This document shows, piece after piece, positions 1-10,820 of a DNA stretch of 60,693 nt; within the stretch, counting starts at the first letter, position 1; every line of letters begins with the position of its first letter. A program made the position numbers and the translations under genes. The stretch is taken from the NCBI GenBank assembly GCA_025677835.1, contig JAIXMR010000138.1, forward strand, positions 1 through 60,693. Reading direction: 5' to 3'. The notes under the pieces were generated by a model. It was not told the DNA's origin. It saw only the letters and a list, made by a program, of their open reading frames with translations, and ran no database searches. The DNA comes from Sporodiniella umbellata. Lineage: Eukaryota > Mucoromycota > Mucoromycetes > Mucorales > Rhizopodaceae.

Positions 1-939
1 TCGTACACTACTGAATTTCAAAGCCACCTCTAATTGGAGTTAAGGACTATAACTCAAAATAGCGTTCAGTCAAGCTGAATAAAAGATCTAGGATGTGAGC
101 CTCTTATACCAGACACAATTGGACTAGTCTTGCAGCCTTTGATATGTACGCCATTTGATCTAGCTGTCATTCGTCAGAGCCACATGAGTCTTGGAAAACG
201 ATTTATCATATTTGACTTGCTATAGTTTGAAAGACTGTGCTTTTTTGTCTAAATCATCCTACAACTAAACTTGAAAGACATACCAACTTAGCATTCATGC
301 TAGAAGCAGAAACTAGGATATGTGTCTTTGTATGTAATAGAGTATCCATAACTATTTTGAAATGGGACAGGCTCATTGTCCCCAGTTTCTTTAAATGACA
401 TATGGTGTTTCCATTGTATTTGCTTACTTGAAGCCCCATTTCTCGTCTGTTAGAGTATGTTATAACCCAGCTGTGAAGTGTTTTATATAGCTCATACTCT
501 CTCATATCTATAGTAACATACTACTAAGCTGTTGTTTTTAAGGGATTCAGAAAGTAAAGGGGCATTTTTTTAATCTTCCCAAGGCTTTGAACACTCTGTA
601 TCTGACTGACTATAGAACAGTTCTTTTGAACTTGAGTTTTTTTTTGTTTTGAATAAATCAAAAAGAAAACCAAATCCGAATATCTATGCACTACAATTGT
701 TAAAATGTAATCAAAAGTAGCACGTATCTGCCCAACAAAAACCTTCTAAGCATAGAAAGGCAGTTACTTCCCAAAGTGTGTAAATTGGTAGTAGCTGCTA
801 TAGTATGAACAATGTCTTCAAGTAAAAACAAAAAGTAAAACGGAAGTTGTAAAAGCAGTGATCAGTAGTATGATAGTATGGTATATATTGAACCTCCTCC
901 CCCTCCCCCTTTTTTTTTTAAAAAAAAAGGTTCAACCCA
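1..939. other. Intergenic DNA downstream of arl8
   Basis: AT-rich sequence without a recognisable gene. An 83-codon minus-strand open frame at 254-505 has no family features I recognise and is probably chance. A T-run followed by an A-run (about 909-928) lies just beyond the arl8 stop codon and could form a hairpin in its 3' UTR. Confidence 0.5.
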
Positions 940-1725
940 TTACTTGTGAGTTTTTCCCGCCTTGATTAGCCATTGCAGGGTCATATCAATGTTAACTTGA
1001 TTTTTAGCAGATATAGAGTAGCAGGATACCTCTCTGTTTTTGATATCCTTAAGGTGCCTTTATATACGAACGTGAGATTTTGTTTGTAATGTTTTTTTTG
1101 TTCAACTTACAATGCCTCTATTAACTCCTCAGATGTTAGAGCTTCTGACAAATCGTTTTTGTTCCCTAATATTAGAACAGGAATACTTGATAGCTGAGGC
1201 TTTTCAAGTAAGTTTCTTAGCTCTGTGTTTGCAGCCTCAAGTTTGTCGCGGTCGGCTGCATCAACTACAAACCTGCACCAAAGTGTGTTAGAAACAGTAG
1301 AAAAAGGTACATATTATTAAAAAAAAAAAACCCACACTATAGCGTTTACTCCTCGACAATATCTCTCCCACATGCTTCTAAATCGGGGCTGCCCTCCAAT
1401 GTCCCATAATTTCATGGTAACATTACCTTTAGTTACTTTCCGCATGTTGAATCCAACTGTTGGTATAGCATCCTCTATAAACTGACCAGACTACATCTAC
1501 AATTAGCAGCTACATTAAAGGTTTGGTCAACAAGTTTCTTACAGCAATAACATTAACAAGTGTTGTTTTCCCACTATTTTGTAGCCCAACCAAGGTTAGC
1601 TCCATTTCTGTCTAAATGTAGCAGTTAAACTCAAAAAGATGCAACCAAATTGGCCTCTGTGTGCTTTTTACTTTGAAGAATAAACCTCTCAACCAATCTA
1701 TCAACCATTGAAAGAGCCCAGACAT
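940..1725 (-). CDS. arl8: ARL8-type Arf-like small GTPase
   Basis: Small GTPase that, in the ARL8 family, sits on lysosome or vacuole membranes and recruits effectors for organelle positioning and fusion. The N terminus is a short amphipathic stretch ([18 protein letters not shown]) with no myristoylation glycine, typical of ARL8 rather than ARF. Seen motifs are the P-loop GLQNSGKTT, switch [11 protein letters not shown] and the guanine-specificity motif NKND. The C terminus aligns with the family end ([19 protein letters not shown]). Five exons are needed; splice sites with GT...AG restore the frame each time. The start at 1725 gives the expected full-length N-terminal helix. The identification is firm; exact intron ends are inferred. 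Confidence 0.9.
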
Positions 1726-2631
1726 GACATTCACTTTCACACGTAAAGTGAAATAAACAAAAAAAACCAATAGACTTCAAGTTGTGCTTGACAAAATAGG
1801 AATTTTGAGTGACAAAAACGAGGAACTTCGATTGGCTCGTCTAGAAAGCGTAATCATTACCCAAGTTGCTTTTCTTTTTCTAAAAGTCTTTAGTAAGAGG
1901 TATGCTACCGAATACCGATCATTGTGAAGGCTTTTGTTCTCTTAAAATAGTGGCTCCTGAAATAAAAGCGAAGTCAAGTAAGCAGATGAAGCAAAAAAAT
2001 ACTACATCTAAGTATAAAAATTAAATTTCGTTGAGAAAAACTCGATTCAGTTTGTAGAGCACTGTCAAGTACGTATTTACGACATATATATATCCTATTT
2101 ATATATATAATTTTGTAGGGCTTTTCTGTCAATCAACTGTTTGTTTGAAAAAACGTTTTTATTTCTAATACCGTCAACATATGAGCACTTTATAAATTTT
2201 CAAAAAAAAACAAAACAGTTAAACCGAAACAAAACTATTTTCTAGCTTTAGAGGGTGGTTTTGGCTTGCTTTACAACACATTCTTTTTGGCAGCAAAGTA
2301 GCTTTATAGGCTGAACTTGCTGTTTTTTGGAGGTGAGATTCTTTTTCTAGCTACCTTGTTCGGCTAGAAAAGAATGCTGTCGAATACAGGGCTTCGATAT
2401 GTTTCCTATAAGCTCAGTATAGTGTATATCATGGTCTGCATCAACAATAACTATCATTGTAGTAAGACTTCGGCTTTTATTTTTGTAAGCTTTATATGTC
2501 GACATTTACTTTTGAGTAATACAGGTTTAACTGTGGATTTAAAGTTTGATTGCAATCTGATCGATCCGTTTGCAAAAAAAAAAAAAAAAAAAAACGTCAG
2601 TTAAGTGGTAAGAGCTGTAATAGATCTCTAT
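1726..2631. other. Intergenic DNA upstream of arl8
   Basis: AT-rich sequence with no supported gene. It contains short TA-rich tracts (about 2085-2110) and a 19-base A-run ending near 2594. The plus-strand open frame at 2374-2604 has no recognisable family signature. Confidence 0.4.
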
Positions 2632-2842
2632 ACCTGTTGGGTTCCATGAAACCAAAAAAAGAGCATTGGGACCTACACTAGCAGCTCAGTCAGGAATTTC
2701 AGTAGACGATATCGTGGTACAAGGAAATTGGTCATCAAAAGATCTTTTTGAACAATTTTACAGGATTTCTGTTGCAACTTCTACTGATTTTACGAAGGTT
2801 CTTACTCTGAATTCACAACAAAGATCCTCTGCTCTCATGTAA
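2632..2842 (+). pseudogene. C-terminal fragment of a tyrosine recombinase from a transposable element
   Basis: One frame, from about 2632 to the TAA at 2840-2842, reads ..RALGPTLAAQSG.. then ISVDDIVVQGNWSS and FEQFYR. This is the pattern around the end of the catalytic domain of tyrosine recombinases carried by DIRS-like or Crypton-type elements: alanine-rich helix, SxxDI, GNWSS, then the FxxFYR stretch with the nucleophilic tyrosine. Upstream of 2632 the frame has several stops, and no reverse transcriptase, RNase H or Gag region is visible, so this is a decayed tail only. A second open stretch (about 2880-2985, lysine- and glutamate-rich) follows and may belong to the same remnant. Assignment to DIRS versus Crypton cannot be made from this piece. 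Confidence 0.55.
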
Positions 2843-3496
2843 TGTTTTCAATACTGCATATAATTCGTATCTACATAACAAAAATTAAGCAAGAAGTTCG
2901 CAAGACGCCTTTAGCAAAGAGCGAAATTATAGCTGACCGGATCGAAGAAGCAGCAAAAAAAATTACAAAAGAAAATTGTAGAGGGTGAGTCAGACATTCC
3001 CAGAAGTTTTTCGCAAAGTGTTTGGATATGGTAAACTTGCAAATATTTTATTATTAATTAATAAACTTGATATTTCATGACACATAAGCATTATAAATAT
3101 TGTAAGCGTTTTTTTCTTGATTCATGATCAAAGGTATTTGCATTAGTTTATAAATAAGGTGCTTTTCATGAGAATTCCTTTATGGATAATATTCTTGATT
3201 TGTATGCTTCCGTAACCATGAGTGAGCCTTGGTAGATTTCCATATTTGGTATGTGCTTATTATTCTTGCTGATTCCACAAAATAATCCTCCACTTAATTG
3301 TTATTCCTTTCAGACTGTCTTGTATTTGGCACTGAAATAAACTGAGCATATTCTTAGATTGACTCAGAATTACCTCAACCAGTAATGCAAAGGTTCGCCA
3401 CTTTTTTTTCCGCTGCTCGCCATGTAAACACTTGTAGTATTGAAACTTGACATAGAAAAATAGTAGTGTCAGTATTACTTAATTTAATAAAAACTT
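2843..3496. other. AT-rich intergenic DNA
   Basis: No supported gene. A short open stretch to about 2985 may be part of the recombinase remnant just upstream; the rest is AT-rich without recognisable motifs. Confidence 0.4.
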
Positions 3497-3871
3497 GTGT
3501 GGAGGAGAACCCAAGTCCAAAGCACTTCATATATTAAAAATAATAATAAAGTCCCAAGGGTTGGTATCAAGAGAGGTTCGGCCATTCGAAGCAGTCTACT
3601 GACTCAAGCATCTCCTCATGCAAAGAGAACCCAAGCCCAAGGTGCTTTATGTACTATAAATAGTAATAAAGTCCCAAGGGTTGGTATCAAGAGAGGTTCG
3701 GCCATTCGAAGCAGTCTACTGACTCAAACATCTCTTCATGCAAAGAGAACCCAAGTCCAAAGCACTTCATATATTAAAAATAATAATAAAGTCCCAAGGG
3801 TTGGTATCAAGAGAGGTTCGCCTATTCGAAGTAGTCTACTGACTCAAGCATCTCTTGCAAGTTTTTTGTAG
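3497..3871 (+). CDS. Possible repeat-encoded basic protein, unrecognised
   Basis: A 124-codon frame lies almost entirely over the 3 x 120-bp array. Each 40-residue unit is rich in Arg, Lys, Ser and Asn. There is no signal peptide, no membrane segment and no domain I recognise. The substitutions between units keep the frame open, which may reflect selection or simply the absence of stop codons in the founding unit. No clear intron, promoter or homologous domain supports expression, so it may be non-coding minisatellite DNA. Confidence 0.25.
   Translation: MWRRTQVQSTSYIKNNNKVPRVGIKRGSAIRSSLLTQASPHAKRTQAQGALCTINSNKVPRVGIKRGSAIRSSLLTQTSLHAKRTQVQSTSYIKNNNKVPRVGIKRGSPIRSSLLTQASLASFL
3505..3864. 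repeat. Tandem repeat, three units of 120 bp
   Basis: Units begin at 3505, 3625 and 3745 and have a constant 120-bp period. Units 1 and 3 are almost identical; unit 2 carries more substitutions. Because 120 is a multiple of three, the array stays open in one frame, giving three 40-residue basic repeats that share VPRVGIKRGS and IRSSLLTQ. Confidence 0.9.
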
Positions 3872-4466
3872 AATAAAAAACCAAAATGTAGCACTTTCCT
3901 TGCAACTCTTGTTTTCTGTTCCGGTACTTGCCCTTCATTCTCTTCTCTCCAAAATGACGGGACTAAAAGATCTGTTTAGCGATAACCAGATTAAAAAGGT
4001 AGCCACTGAAAGAAATTGTTTTAAACCTACCTCTTTTCCTGTTGCTTGTGTTTTTTTTTCTTTCGTTTTGTGAGCCCAATTAACTTGTTACTAACTATCT
4101 TGTTGCTAACTATCTTGATTAATCAACAGCTTTATCTAAAACCAAATAGCTGAAAAAGATTTATTTTTCTTTTTCAGGAGTACATTAATAAACCTTTTTT
4201 TTAATTTAATTACTACTGAACTAACCACTGTTCGCTATCGGCACTTATAATGATCTCTTCAGCTTGTTAGATTGAGCTTAAACAGTTTATTTGAAGTGAG
4301 AGAGACGATGTCCTGTCTTTAAAAAAACGTGTGGTTTTTTTTCTTCACATTGTGACGTAAAATCAAAATTAACCAATGAAATTAAGCAATGTGACTTAGC
4401 CTTGATAGCAAAAAAAATGAAACACAGTTTATCTTATTGTTCAATAGCTCAATCTTGTGGTTCAAA
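3872..4466. other. Intergenic DNA
   Basis: Short overlapping open frames are present on both strands, but none has family features. It separates the tandem repeat from the Mucorales-type gene. Confidence 0.4.
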
Positions 4467-6135
4467 ATGGACAGCAAGCGAAAAACCCCAACAATTAGAT
4501 CAAGTAATAAGCGCCCGCGCGTGTTAGCAGTGGATACTTCTTGGTGCTTGAGAAACAAGGAGAACCTGGATGTCATGTCTTTTGCAAAAGAATTCGGCTA
4601 TACTGATCACACTAAATGCCATGCCCGTTATAAGGCCATCCTTGATAATCATATTCCATCAGAGGACAAGCTTCGTCTTCAACAGGATTTCACTAATTGG
4701 AAAGAGAGACTTCTTTGCAAACAATTCTGGATAGAGCAAAGAAGCCAAAATGCTTTGGTGGAAGCTAATTCAAAATGCTCTACTGCCGTGAACAATCTTT
4801 TAGTAAAAAACTCTGAACAGCTTTTGGCAAGTACTACATTAGCATCAAAACGATCAACGTCTCCAACATCGGAACCAGCTATACCAGCAACATCGGAACC
4901 AGCTATACCAGCAACATCGGAACCAGCTATACCAGCAACATCGGAACTAGCTATACCAACATCATCAGAACCAACTTTATTTATCAATAATGAAAACGAT
5001 CTTGGTCATTATTTGGTCGACGATTTCGATGTTACAGCTATTTTCCGACGTTATCAAATTCACTCTGACAAAATAGCTAAACCTATTATGCTTGAAAGCA
5101 ACATCCAAGAATTATTAGCCTTGGGCGATGTCCTATTTTTAGCAAGAAACCAACATAGCAATACGATGATGTCTTTTTTCCCCGAAGAGTTGCTTAATAA
5201 ACTGTCAATTAATCAACAACAATTGTTGCGAAATAAAATTCCAGATACATGCCCCGAGTTTACAAAAAAAGAGTACATGGATGTGATGGACATTTTAACT
5301 TGTATTGATCGAAACACTATGACACCCAAACAAGCGAAACTTCAATTATTAACGCTTGCTGCTGATATAGATTGTTTAAAAGGGCATATTATTGAAGGAA
5401 TTGGTGATATGTAAATGTAGTCGGATGAACAGGGTTTGAATAAGGGCTTATATATCTTTTTTTATTCTGTGGGTATAATAGGCTTACAAAATTACCCTTG
5501 GACACGATAGTGGAAAAGAACAAAGTTGGTGAAGTTGATATTCAAACCAGATACTATGAGCCGTTGCTATCACCGATCTTGGCGGACAACACGAAGAAAG
5601 TCGTTTTGAGATGGCCAAACAAGGTGGATGAAGTAACACCTGAAATACGAGCAGATGCAATCATATCAACATTGATCCAATCGAGATTTGGAAGACATCT
5701 TGGGTATGGCGAGGTAAAACCTGGTGATGATAGTACCACCACACAATCGCTTTGTATAGACACTTTGAAATTGGCCGTTTTATCAAGGAATAATTGTTTA
5801 AACAAAGGACATCCTACCATTTCATTTCAAGTTAACGATTCCAATTGATTTTTTATATGACGCAGAGAATTCACCAGCGCTTTTATACTATGACTGAGAT
5901 TGGTCGTGTCAAAGTTCCAGACTCTTTATCATCAATTGAATCATTTGCTACTATGAAAAACCTCCAAACATTGTTGTATGTGACCCATGTGTTTTGGTAT
6001 TGCTGTTATTCCGCCCCATTGCCAAATTATTCACCACTGCCTTCTAGTTCATCAAGCCCTGATACTGTTGCTTTATTTAGTATGGCTAACAACTCAAGCT
6101 CCAAATTTCGAGATTGCCCCATTAAATATAATTGA
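4467..6135 (+). pseudogene. Mucorales-type lineage-specific protein, broken by a -1 frameshift
   Basis: Exon 1 (4467-5410) encodes a basic N terminus, a SEPAIPAT repeat block and a helical region. An intron at 5411-5481 joins it in phase to a second part with the motifs TRYYEPLLSPILADNTKK, LRWPNK, RADAIISTL and GYGEVKPG. From memory this resembles the C-terminal half of a large anonymous protein family of Mucorales. Frame is lost near 5837: the first frame stops at 5846-5848, while the family-like continuation (IFYMTQRIHQ, then a segment to 6135) is in another frame. A single missing base near 5837 would explain it. Either the gene is inactive or the assembly has a one-base error. The first in-frame ATG is at 4467. 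Function is unknown. Confidence 0.55.
4869..4964. repeat. 24-bp in-frame tandem repeat, four units
   Basis: Units at 4869, 4893, 4917 and 4941 encode SEPAIPAT three times, then the variant SELAIPTS. The repeat lies between the N-terminal and central parts of the protein and looks like an expandable Pro/Ala/Ser linker. Confidence 0.9.
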
Positions 6136-7240
6136 TGTGATTAGTTTTAATAAATAAAAATCAAGTTTTATGATTTGCTATTAATGAATAAGGCTGAAAA
6201 GCATAAAATAAGAGTTAGACTCACTCTTTTCAACTATCCAAACTCTCAAGCTTTCCAATGCCAGTCGTAGTGCAATTGCATTCTTGCTAGATTTCTGGAG
6301 TGACGAAAGGAGGGAAGTTTTTTATCTTTTTTTTAATCCAATGATGAAGTACGTTCACTGAGACGACGGGGCATGAAAGAGCGTCTATGATGTGTAATTA
6401 CTATGTAATAAAATAAACAAGACAAGATGAATCAAAAGATATAAACGCACATACACGCATTTCCGTTGCAAATACTTACAATGAGGCTTCAAACCTTTAC
6501 CAAAGTTGGAGCAACACACTGCTGCATTGGCTATTGTTAACACAACCAAAGCCAGGGAAACACTGGCTATAAATGGAAAAATAAAAATTAGACGAGTGAT
6601 TTTTAGAATCACTGAGGCGTTCCCAACTCCGAAAAAGTAAAAAAAATCCTATTGGGCTTCTTAATATTAGAGGAGCAAGAGCATATAATCCTCATATATA
6701 TATATTTTCAAGTTTATGCTTTGAGACACATAGTCATATTTTTTATTTGATTATCTGATTGGTCGGTAAAATAAACTACCGAAAAGCGTTACGAACAGAC
6801 GGACGGACAAAGTAAAAACATAAGTCGTTTCAGACTCCTAAAAATGATTGAGCTAAAAAAAATTGATTGTTCGGCAAAAAAGCTTGATCGCACTAAGAAA
6901 TGTTTGATTGGTCAAATAAAAAGTTTGATTTCTATTTTAGAAAATCTTGATTTTTAAACGCAAATCACTGTATAAACCTTAATCCTTGATTTGTAAGAAG
7001 ATAATTGAGACTCACTCTGTTTTTGTAGCCCGCCTATGCACTGACCTCGAAGATAGCTACTAATCGCGACTTTTTACCCACTATTGACAAATTCTTTCGG
7101 AGATTAATTTGTAGTTTTTTCTTACTAAAGAGAAAAAGTAACAATTCCAAATTAACCAATAGAATGACAAAAGCGATATTGTAGAACTTGGCTTGGAGCT
7201 ATTTAAACCCCACTGATTACAAATTATTTTGGTGCGTCGA
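6136..7240. other. Intergenic DNA with one possible secreted or membrane protein exon
   Basis: Mostly AT-rich. On the minus strand near 6612-6478 an ATG opens a hydrophobic, signal-anchor-like stretch (ITRLIFIFPFIASVSLALVV) followed by a cysteine pair and a GTAAGT donor, as expected for a first exon. A matching downstream exon is not obvious, so no gene is called. TA-dinucleotide runs occur near 6697-6708. Confidence 0.35.
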
Positions 7241-7251
7241 TATATATATAA
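7241..7251 (+). promoter_or_regulatory. TATA element of the Old Yellow Enzyme gene
   Basis: An alternating TA stretch followed by AGG lies 53 bp before the ATG at 7304. The intervening leader is A-rich with no upstream ATG, which fits a short 5' UTR. Confidence 0.55.
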
Positions 7252-7303
7252 GGCGCCGTGTAATTGTAATATCAATTAAAAAAACAACAAACAAAAACAC
7301 AAA

Positions 7304-8407
7304 ATGCCCAAGTTATTCGAACCTACTCAAATCGGCTCCAACAAGCTTGAACACCGCGTTGTCCTTGCTCCTTTAACACGCTTCCGTGCTACTTTAGAAG
7401 CCGTTCCTACTGATGTTATGGTGGAATACTATAGACAAAGAGCCTCAAAGGGTGGCTTGTTAATTACCGAAGCTACCTTCATTGATCGCCTTGCTGGTGG
7501 GTACATTCAAGCCCCGGGTATCTATAATAAGGAACAAATTGAAGCTTGGAAAAAAGTAACAAGCGCTGTCCACCAAAAGGGTGGTGTTATCTTTTGTCAA
7601 CTTTGGCACATTGGCCGTGTAAGCTTTTCCGCCTTGAACCCTAACAATGAGCCTCCTGTTTCTGCCTCCGCCATTGCTGCTGGTGAAAAGGACGCATTCG
7701 GTAGAACTTATGAAGTCCCTCACGCTTTGGAAGTAAATGAAATTAAAGAAATCGTTCAACACTACAAACGTGCTGCCCTTTATGCTATTGAAGCTGGTTT
7801 CGATGGAGTAGAAATCCATAACGCCAACGGTTATCTCTTAGATCAATTCCTCAACACATCCTCAAATAAACGTACTGATAGTTATGGTGGATCTGCTGAA
7901 AACAGAGGCCGTTTCTCCTTGGAAGTTGTCGATGCTATTACAGAAGCTATCGGTGCCGAGCGTACTGCTATTAGATTCTCCCCTGACGGTCACTTCCAAG
8001 GTATGCAAGACAATAACTCCGCCGAAACTTGGGGCTATTTGACCGAATCTCTCCAAAAGAAGCATCCTAAGCTGGCCTATGTTCATTTTATTGAGCCTCG
8101 ATCAAACTTTTTCTCTGACAAAGTGAACACTGACGATTCGCTCACCATTTACCGTAAAATCTGGAAAGGTCCTTTCATCACTGCTGGTGGCTTTTCTACT
8201 GCTGTTAAGCATGCTGCTAACCTGGCTGAAGACACTGGCAACTTAATTGCTTTTGGTAGAGCTTTCATTGCTAACCCCGATCTTCCCAAGAGAATTCAAA
8301 AAGAGCTTGACTTAAACAAGTACGATAGAAGTACCTTCTATACACATGAACCCATTGGTTATACCGACTATCCTGCTTACAGCGAACATCTTGAAAGCAG
8401 AATGTAA
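7304..8407 (+). CDS. Old Yellow Enzyme family NAD(P)H:flavin oxidoreductase
   Basis: FMN-dependent ene-reductase that reduces activated C=C bonds of enals, enones and related compounds in the cytosol. It is an intron-free 367-residue frame, close to the usual length of about 370-400. Seen features are the N-terminal APLTRFRA strand, CQLWHIGRVS, and the substrate-binding pair in EIHNANGYLLDQF (His and Asn three residues apart, then the conserved Tyr). These are followed by DSYGGSAENRGRF and the C-terminal ITAGGF and AFGRAFIANPDLP phosphate-binding region. The start is the first ATG after the TATA element. Physiological substrate cannot be read from sequence; roles in stress or lipid-enal detoxification are typical of the family. 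Confidence 0.95.
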   Translation: MPKLFEPTQIGSNKLEHRVVLAPLTRFRATLEAVPTDVMVEYYRQRASKGGLLITEATFIDRLAGGYIQAPGIYNKEQIEAWKKVTSAVHQKGGVIFCQLWHIGRVSFSALNPNNEPPVSASAIAAGEKDAFGRTYEVPHALEVNEIKEIVQHYKRAALYAIEAGFDGVEIHNANGYLLDQFLNTSSNKRTDSYGGSAENRGRFSLEVVDAITEAIGAERTAIRFSPDGHFQGMQDNNSAETWGYLTESLQKKHPKLAYVHFIEPRSNFFSDKVNTDDSLTIYRKIWKGPFITAGGFSTAVKHAANLAEDTGNLIAFGRAFIANPDLPKRIQKELDLNKYDRSTFYTHEPIGYTDYPAYSEHLESRM

Positions 8408-9421
8408 ATAAATTTATTTAATAAACATATAGATATTCAAATATTTTAAAAACACAAATTCTTTTTTGTAAACATCCAAAATAAAAAAATTGAGAAACGT
8501 AAATGATAAAGTTCAGAATTGTACAAACTGTCTGTGATGAGTATCTAGCAAGACTAGGCTAGTGGATTCCACATACGAGGTAGGTGACGAGTTACCAGTA
8601 TTTTTTTTTTTTTTTTTTGAAAGAATGAATTATATAGAATAATAGTTATGTCAACTATGAAAGCCTTATCTATCAGATGCAATCCCAAATGGGTCTTCAA
8701 ACGTGCGCATTATACAATGTACTATATACACATTAAAAAAATGCATGTGACCGCTGTTGCGTTACTGAGAACAAAAAGGCTTTGACCAAAATTATTACAT
8801 GAATTTTTCGACAAGGTGCAACAATGTAACATTTCAGGTAGTTTGTACAACAAACTCAGACTATCATTCATTCAGTTTTTTTTTTGTCTTTGCCGAGCTT
8901 GTACCGCATTAGGCTAACACGACAAGGACTACCAAGTACATTATTTTTATCTTGATTTACACTTCATAATTTGTAGTGTTCAAGGTTAGATGCGTGATAT
9001 CCCAGATTCAAGAGTTTATTTAGTATGCGTACAGGTGTTTTTTATTATGTACTAAAGTCCACTTGGCTCGCTTTTTAGACAGAAACAACTTGACGAGGTT
9101 TGCTTTTTAAAACGTATTAGATAATGTAAAGCAAACAGTATCTGGTGTCAATCTAGAGGTCCTATTCGCGTTCTTAAAGATAGTACAACTGCCAAACACA
9201 TGGCGTTGAAAGCGTCTACTAACACTATTGGGTAAAAAACGAATACATACTAAAACAAATAAACAAAAAAAAAAAGCAGACCGGAGGCCATGAACAAATC
9301 AAGCTCAACTTGCAAGCAGTTTTATAATTTTTGAATTATAGGCAGTTCAATTGAACCTTTGTATATATAAATTTACTTGCTTTACTGAATAAAAGCCTTC
9401 AGGTATGTATAGTGTTGTATG
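8408..9421. other. Intergenic DNA between convergent genes
   Basis: No coding exons recognised on either strand, even when looking for the missing BRCA2 DNA-binding domain of the next gene. Contains AATAAA-like signals just after 8407 and an 18-base T-run at about 8601-8618. Confidence 0.45.
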
Positions 9422-10523
9422 TTAAGTTTTATCTGAATTCTCTTGTTTGTATTCAGAAGATAATGTTGAATTTAAAGTTGTGGCATCTCTGATCCTTGAG
9501 TTGTTTTTGTTTTCAATAGCGGCTTTTGTTAGTTCAATGTTGGATCGTATAATAGGCGATTTGAACGGTTTATTTTTTTTTCCAAATATTGAGCCTTTGA
9601 GCCGCTTCGCATTTGAAATGTCTTGTAATCGACCTTTCAAGGAAACTCTTTCAACGTTTTCCAGAATGCGTTTGGTTCCAGTTGTCATCACTTCGTGAAA
9701 CGCTGTGGCATTTTTAGTATCTCTATCGTTTGTTGTCAAGGTCCTGCTGTGATCGTTCTTAGATACTGTGTCTGTCTGTGGTTTGGTTTTGTCTAGCTGT
9801 TCAACTGGGCTATTATTTAGGTCGTCTACAAGGAGCATTTTGGCCTTCTCTAAAGCAGCTGGTGATATTGGTTTAAGTTGTTTTCCTGATGCAGTTTTGA
9901 ATCCTGAAAATTCTTGAATATGTACATTGTATTTTTCGGTTGGGATTTCGAGTGGCGCTTCCTCTTTTAGTAAATTTTGAGCTTTACGAAGAGATTCTTT
10001 AGAAACTGGCTTTAGCTCTTTTCCGGATGCTGTTTTGAATCCAGAAAACGATGTAGATTCAGTTCGTAGGCTGTCTGTAACGTCATTTGCGCATTCGCTC
10101 AGAAATGCTTGTGCCTTTTTTAACGATTCTTCTGAAACAGGCTTGAGCGCTTTACCGCTGCCTGTGGTAAAACCTATCAATGTGATGTCTTTCTCTGATA
10201 TTTTTTTTTCCTCAATGGGCGAAGAATCGTTAAGGTTTAAAAAAGCATTATCGTCGAAATCTCCCCATATTGCTTCTTCCTCTTGTGTTGAAAAAAAGTT
10301 CGGTGAAGGCGCTCGCGTTTCAATTGGAATGTCTAATAGCTCTTCAAGAAAATCATCTATGGCGCTTTTAGAATGTTGTGTCTGTACTTGTGGAACGGTA
10401 GTCTCTTTAGGTTCGACTTCCTTTGTATTCTATAAGATTCGTTTAGCCATGAGTTCCAAAAAACCGTAGTTTGTTGTGTTTTACTATTTCTAAAATATCA
10501 AACAAATCGTCCTGCAGAGACAT
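9422..10523 (-). CDS. BRC-repeat protein, BRCA2-like but lacking the DNA-binding domain
   Basis: Likely RAD51-binding regulator of homologous recombination. A 13-codon first exon (10523-10485) and an intron (10430-10484) lead to one long exon ending at 9422, about 348 residues in all. Three BRC repeats are visible in the middle: FTTGSGKALKPVSEESLKKA, then FKTASGKELKPVSKESLRKA, then FKTASGKQLKPISPAALEKA. All have the FxTxSGK core that contacts RAD51. The N terminus is acidic (DDFLEELLD, EEAIWGDFDD), the C terminus basic (FGKKNKPFKSPI). BRCA2 proteins normally continue into helical and OB-fold domains that bind DSS1 and DNA; here a stop follows and no such exon is seen in the next 1 kb. It may be a BRC-only paralogue or a truncated gene. 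Confidence 0.8.
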
Positions 10524-10820
10524 AGTATTGTAAAAAGCTAAAAAAAAATATACATATAAAAATTATCGACACGTTTAAAAATGATAAAAAAGAAGTGACT
10601 GCGCGTAGGAGGAGATCTTTACATAAGGATTTGAAAAACAGAACAGAGATATCAGCCCTTCTCAAAAAGCTCAATAACATAGTTGTATTATTTGATACCT
10701 AAAAACATGCCAAATCAAGAGCACTCTTTTTCTTAAAAAAAAAGGAAAATAGTATGGAAAAATGTAGGATTGAATAAATTATTTAATATAACAGGTTTTT
10801 TCTTTCTAAAAAAAAACAAG
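10524..10820. other. Short promoter interval
   Basis: AT-rich 297-bp interval between the BRC-repeat gene start and the BUD22 stop; both genes read on the minus strand, so it should hold the BUD22 terminator and not much else is visible. Confidence 0.3.

Noticed and set aside
3855..4073. 72-codon frame beginning within the tandem repeat
   Set aside because: No motif, and a possible spliced extension from an internal ATG near 3953 gives only a very short peptide.
5554..5820. 88-codon minus-strand frame in the Mucorales-type gene
   Set aside because: Shadow of the plus-strand exon that carries the family-like motifs.
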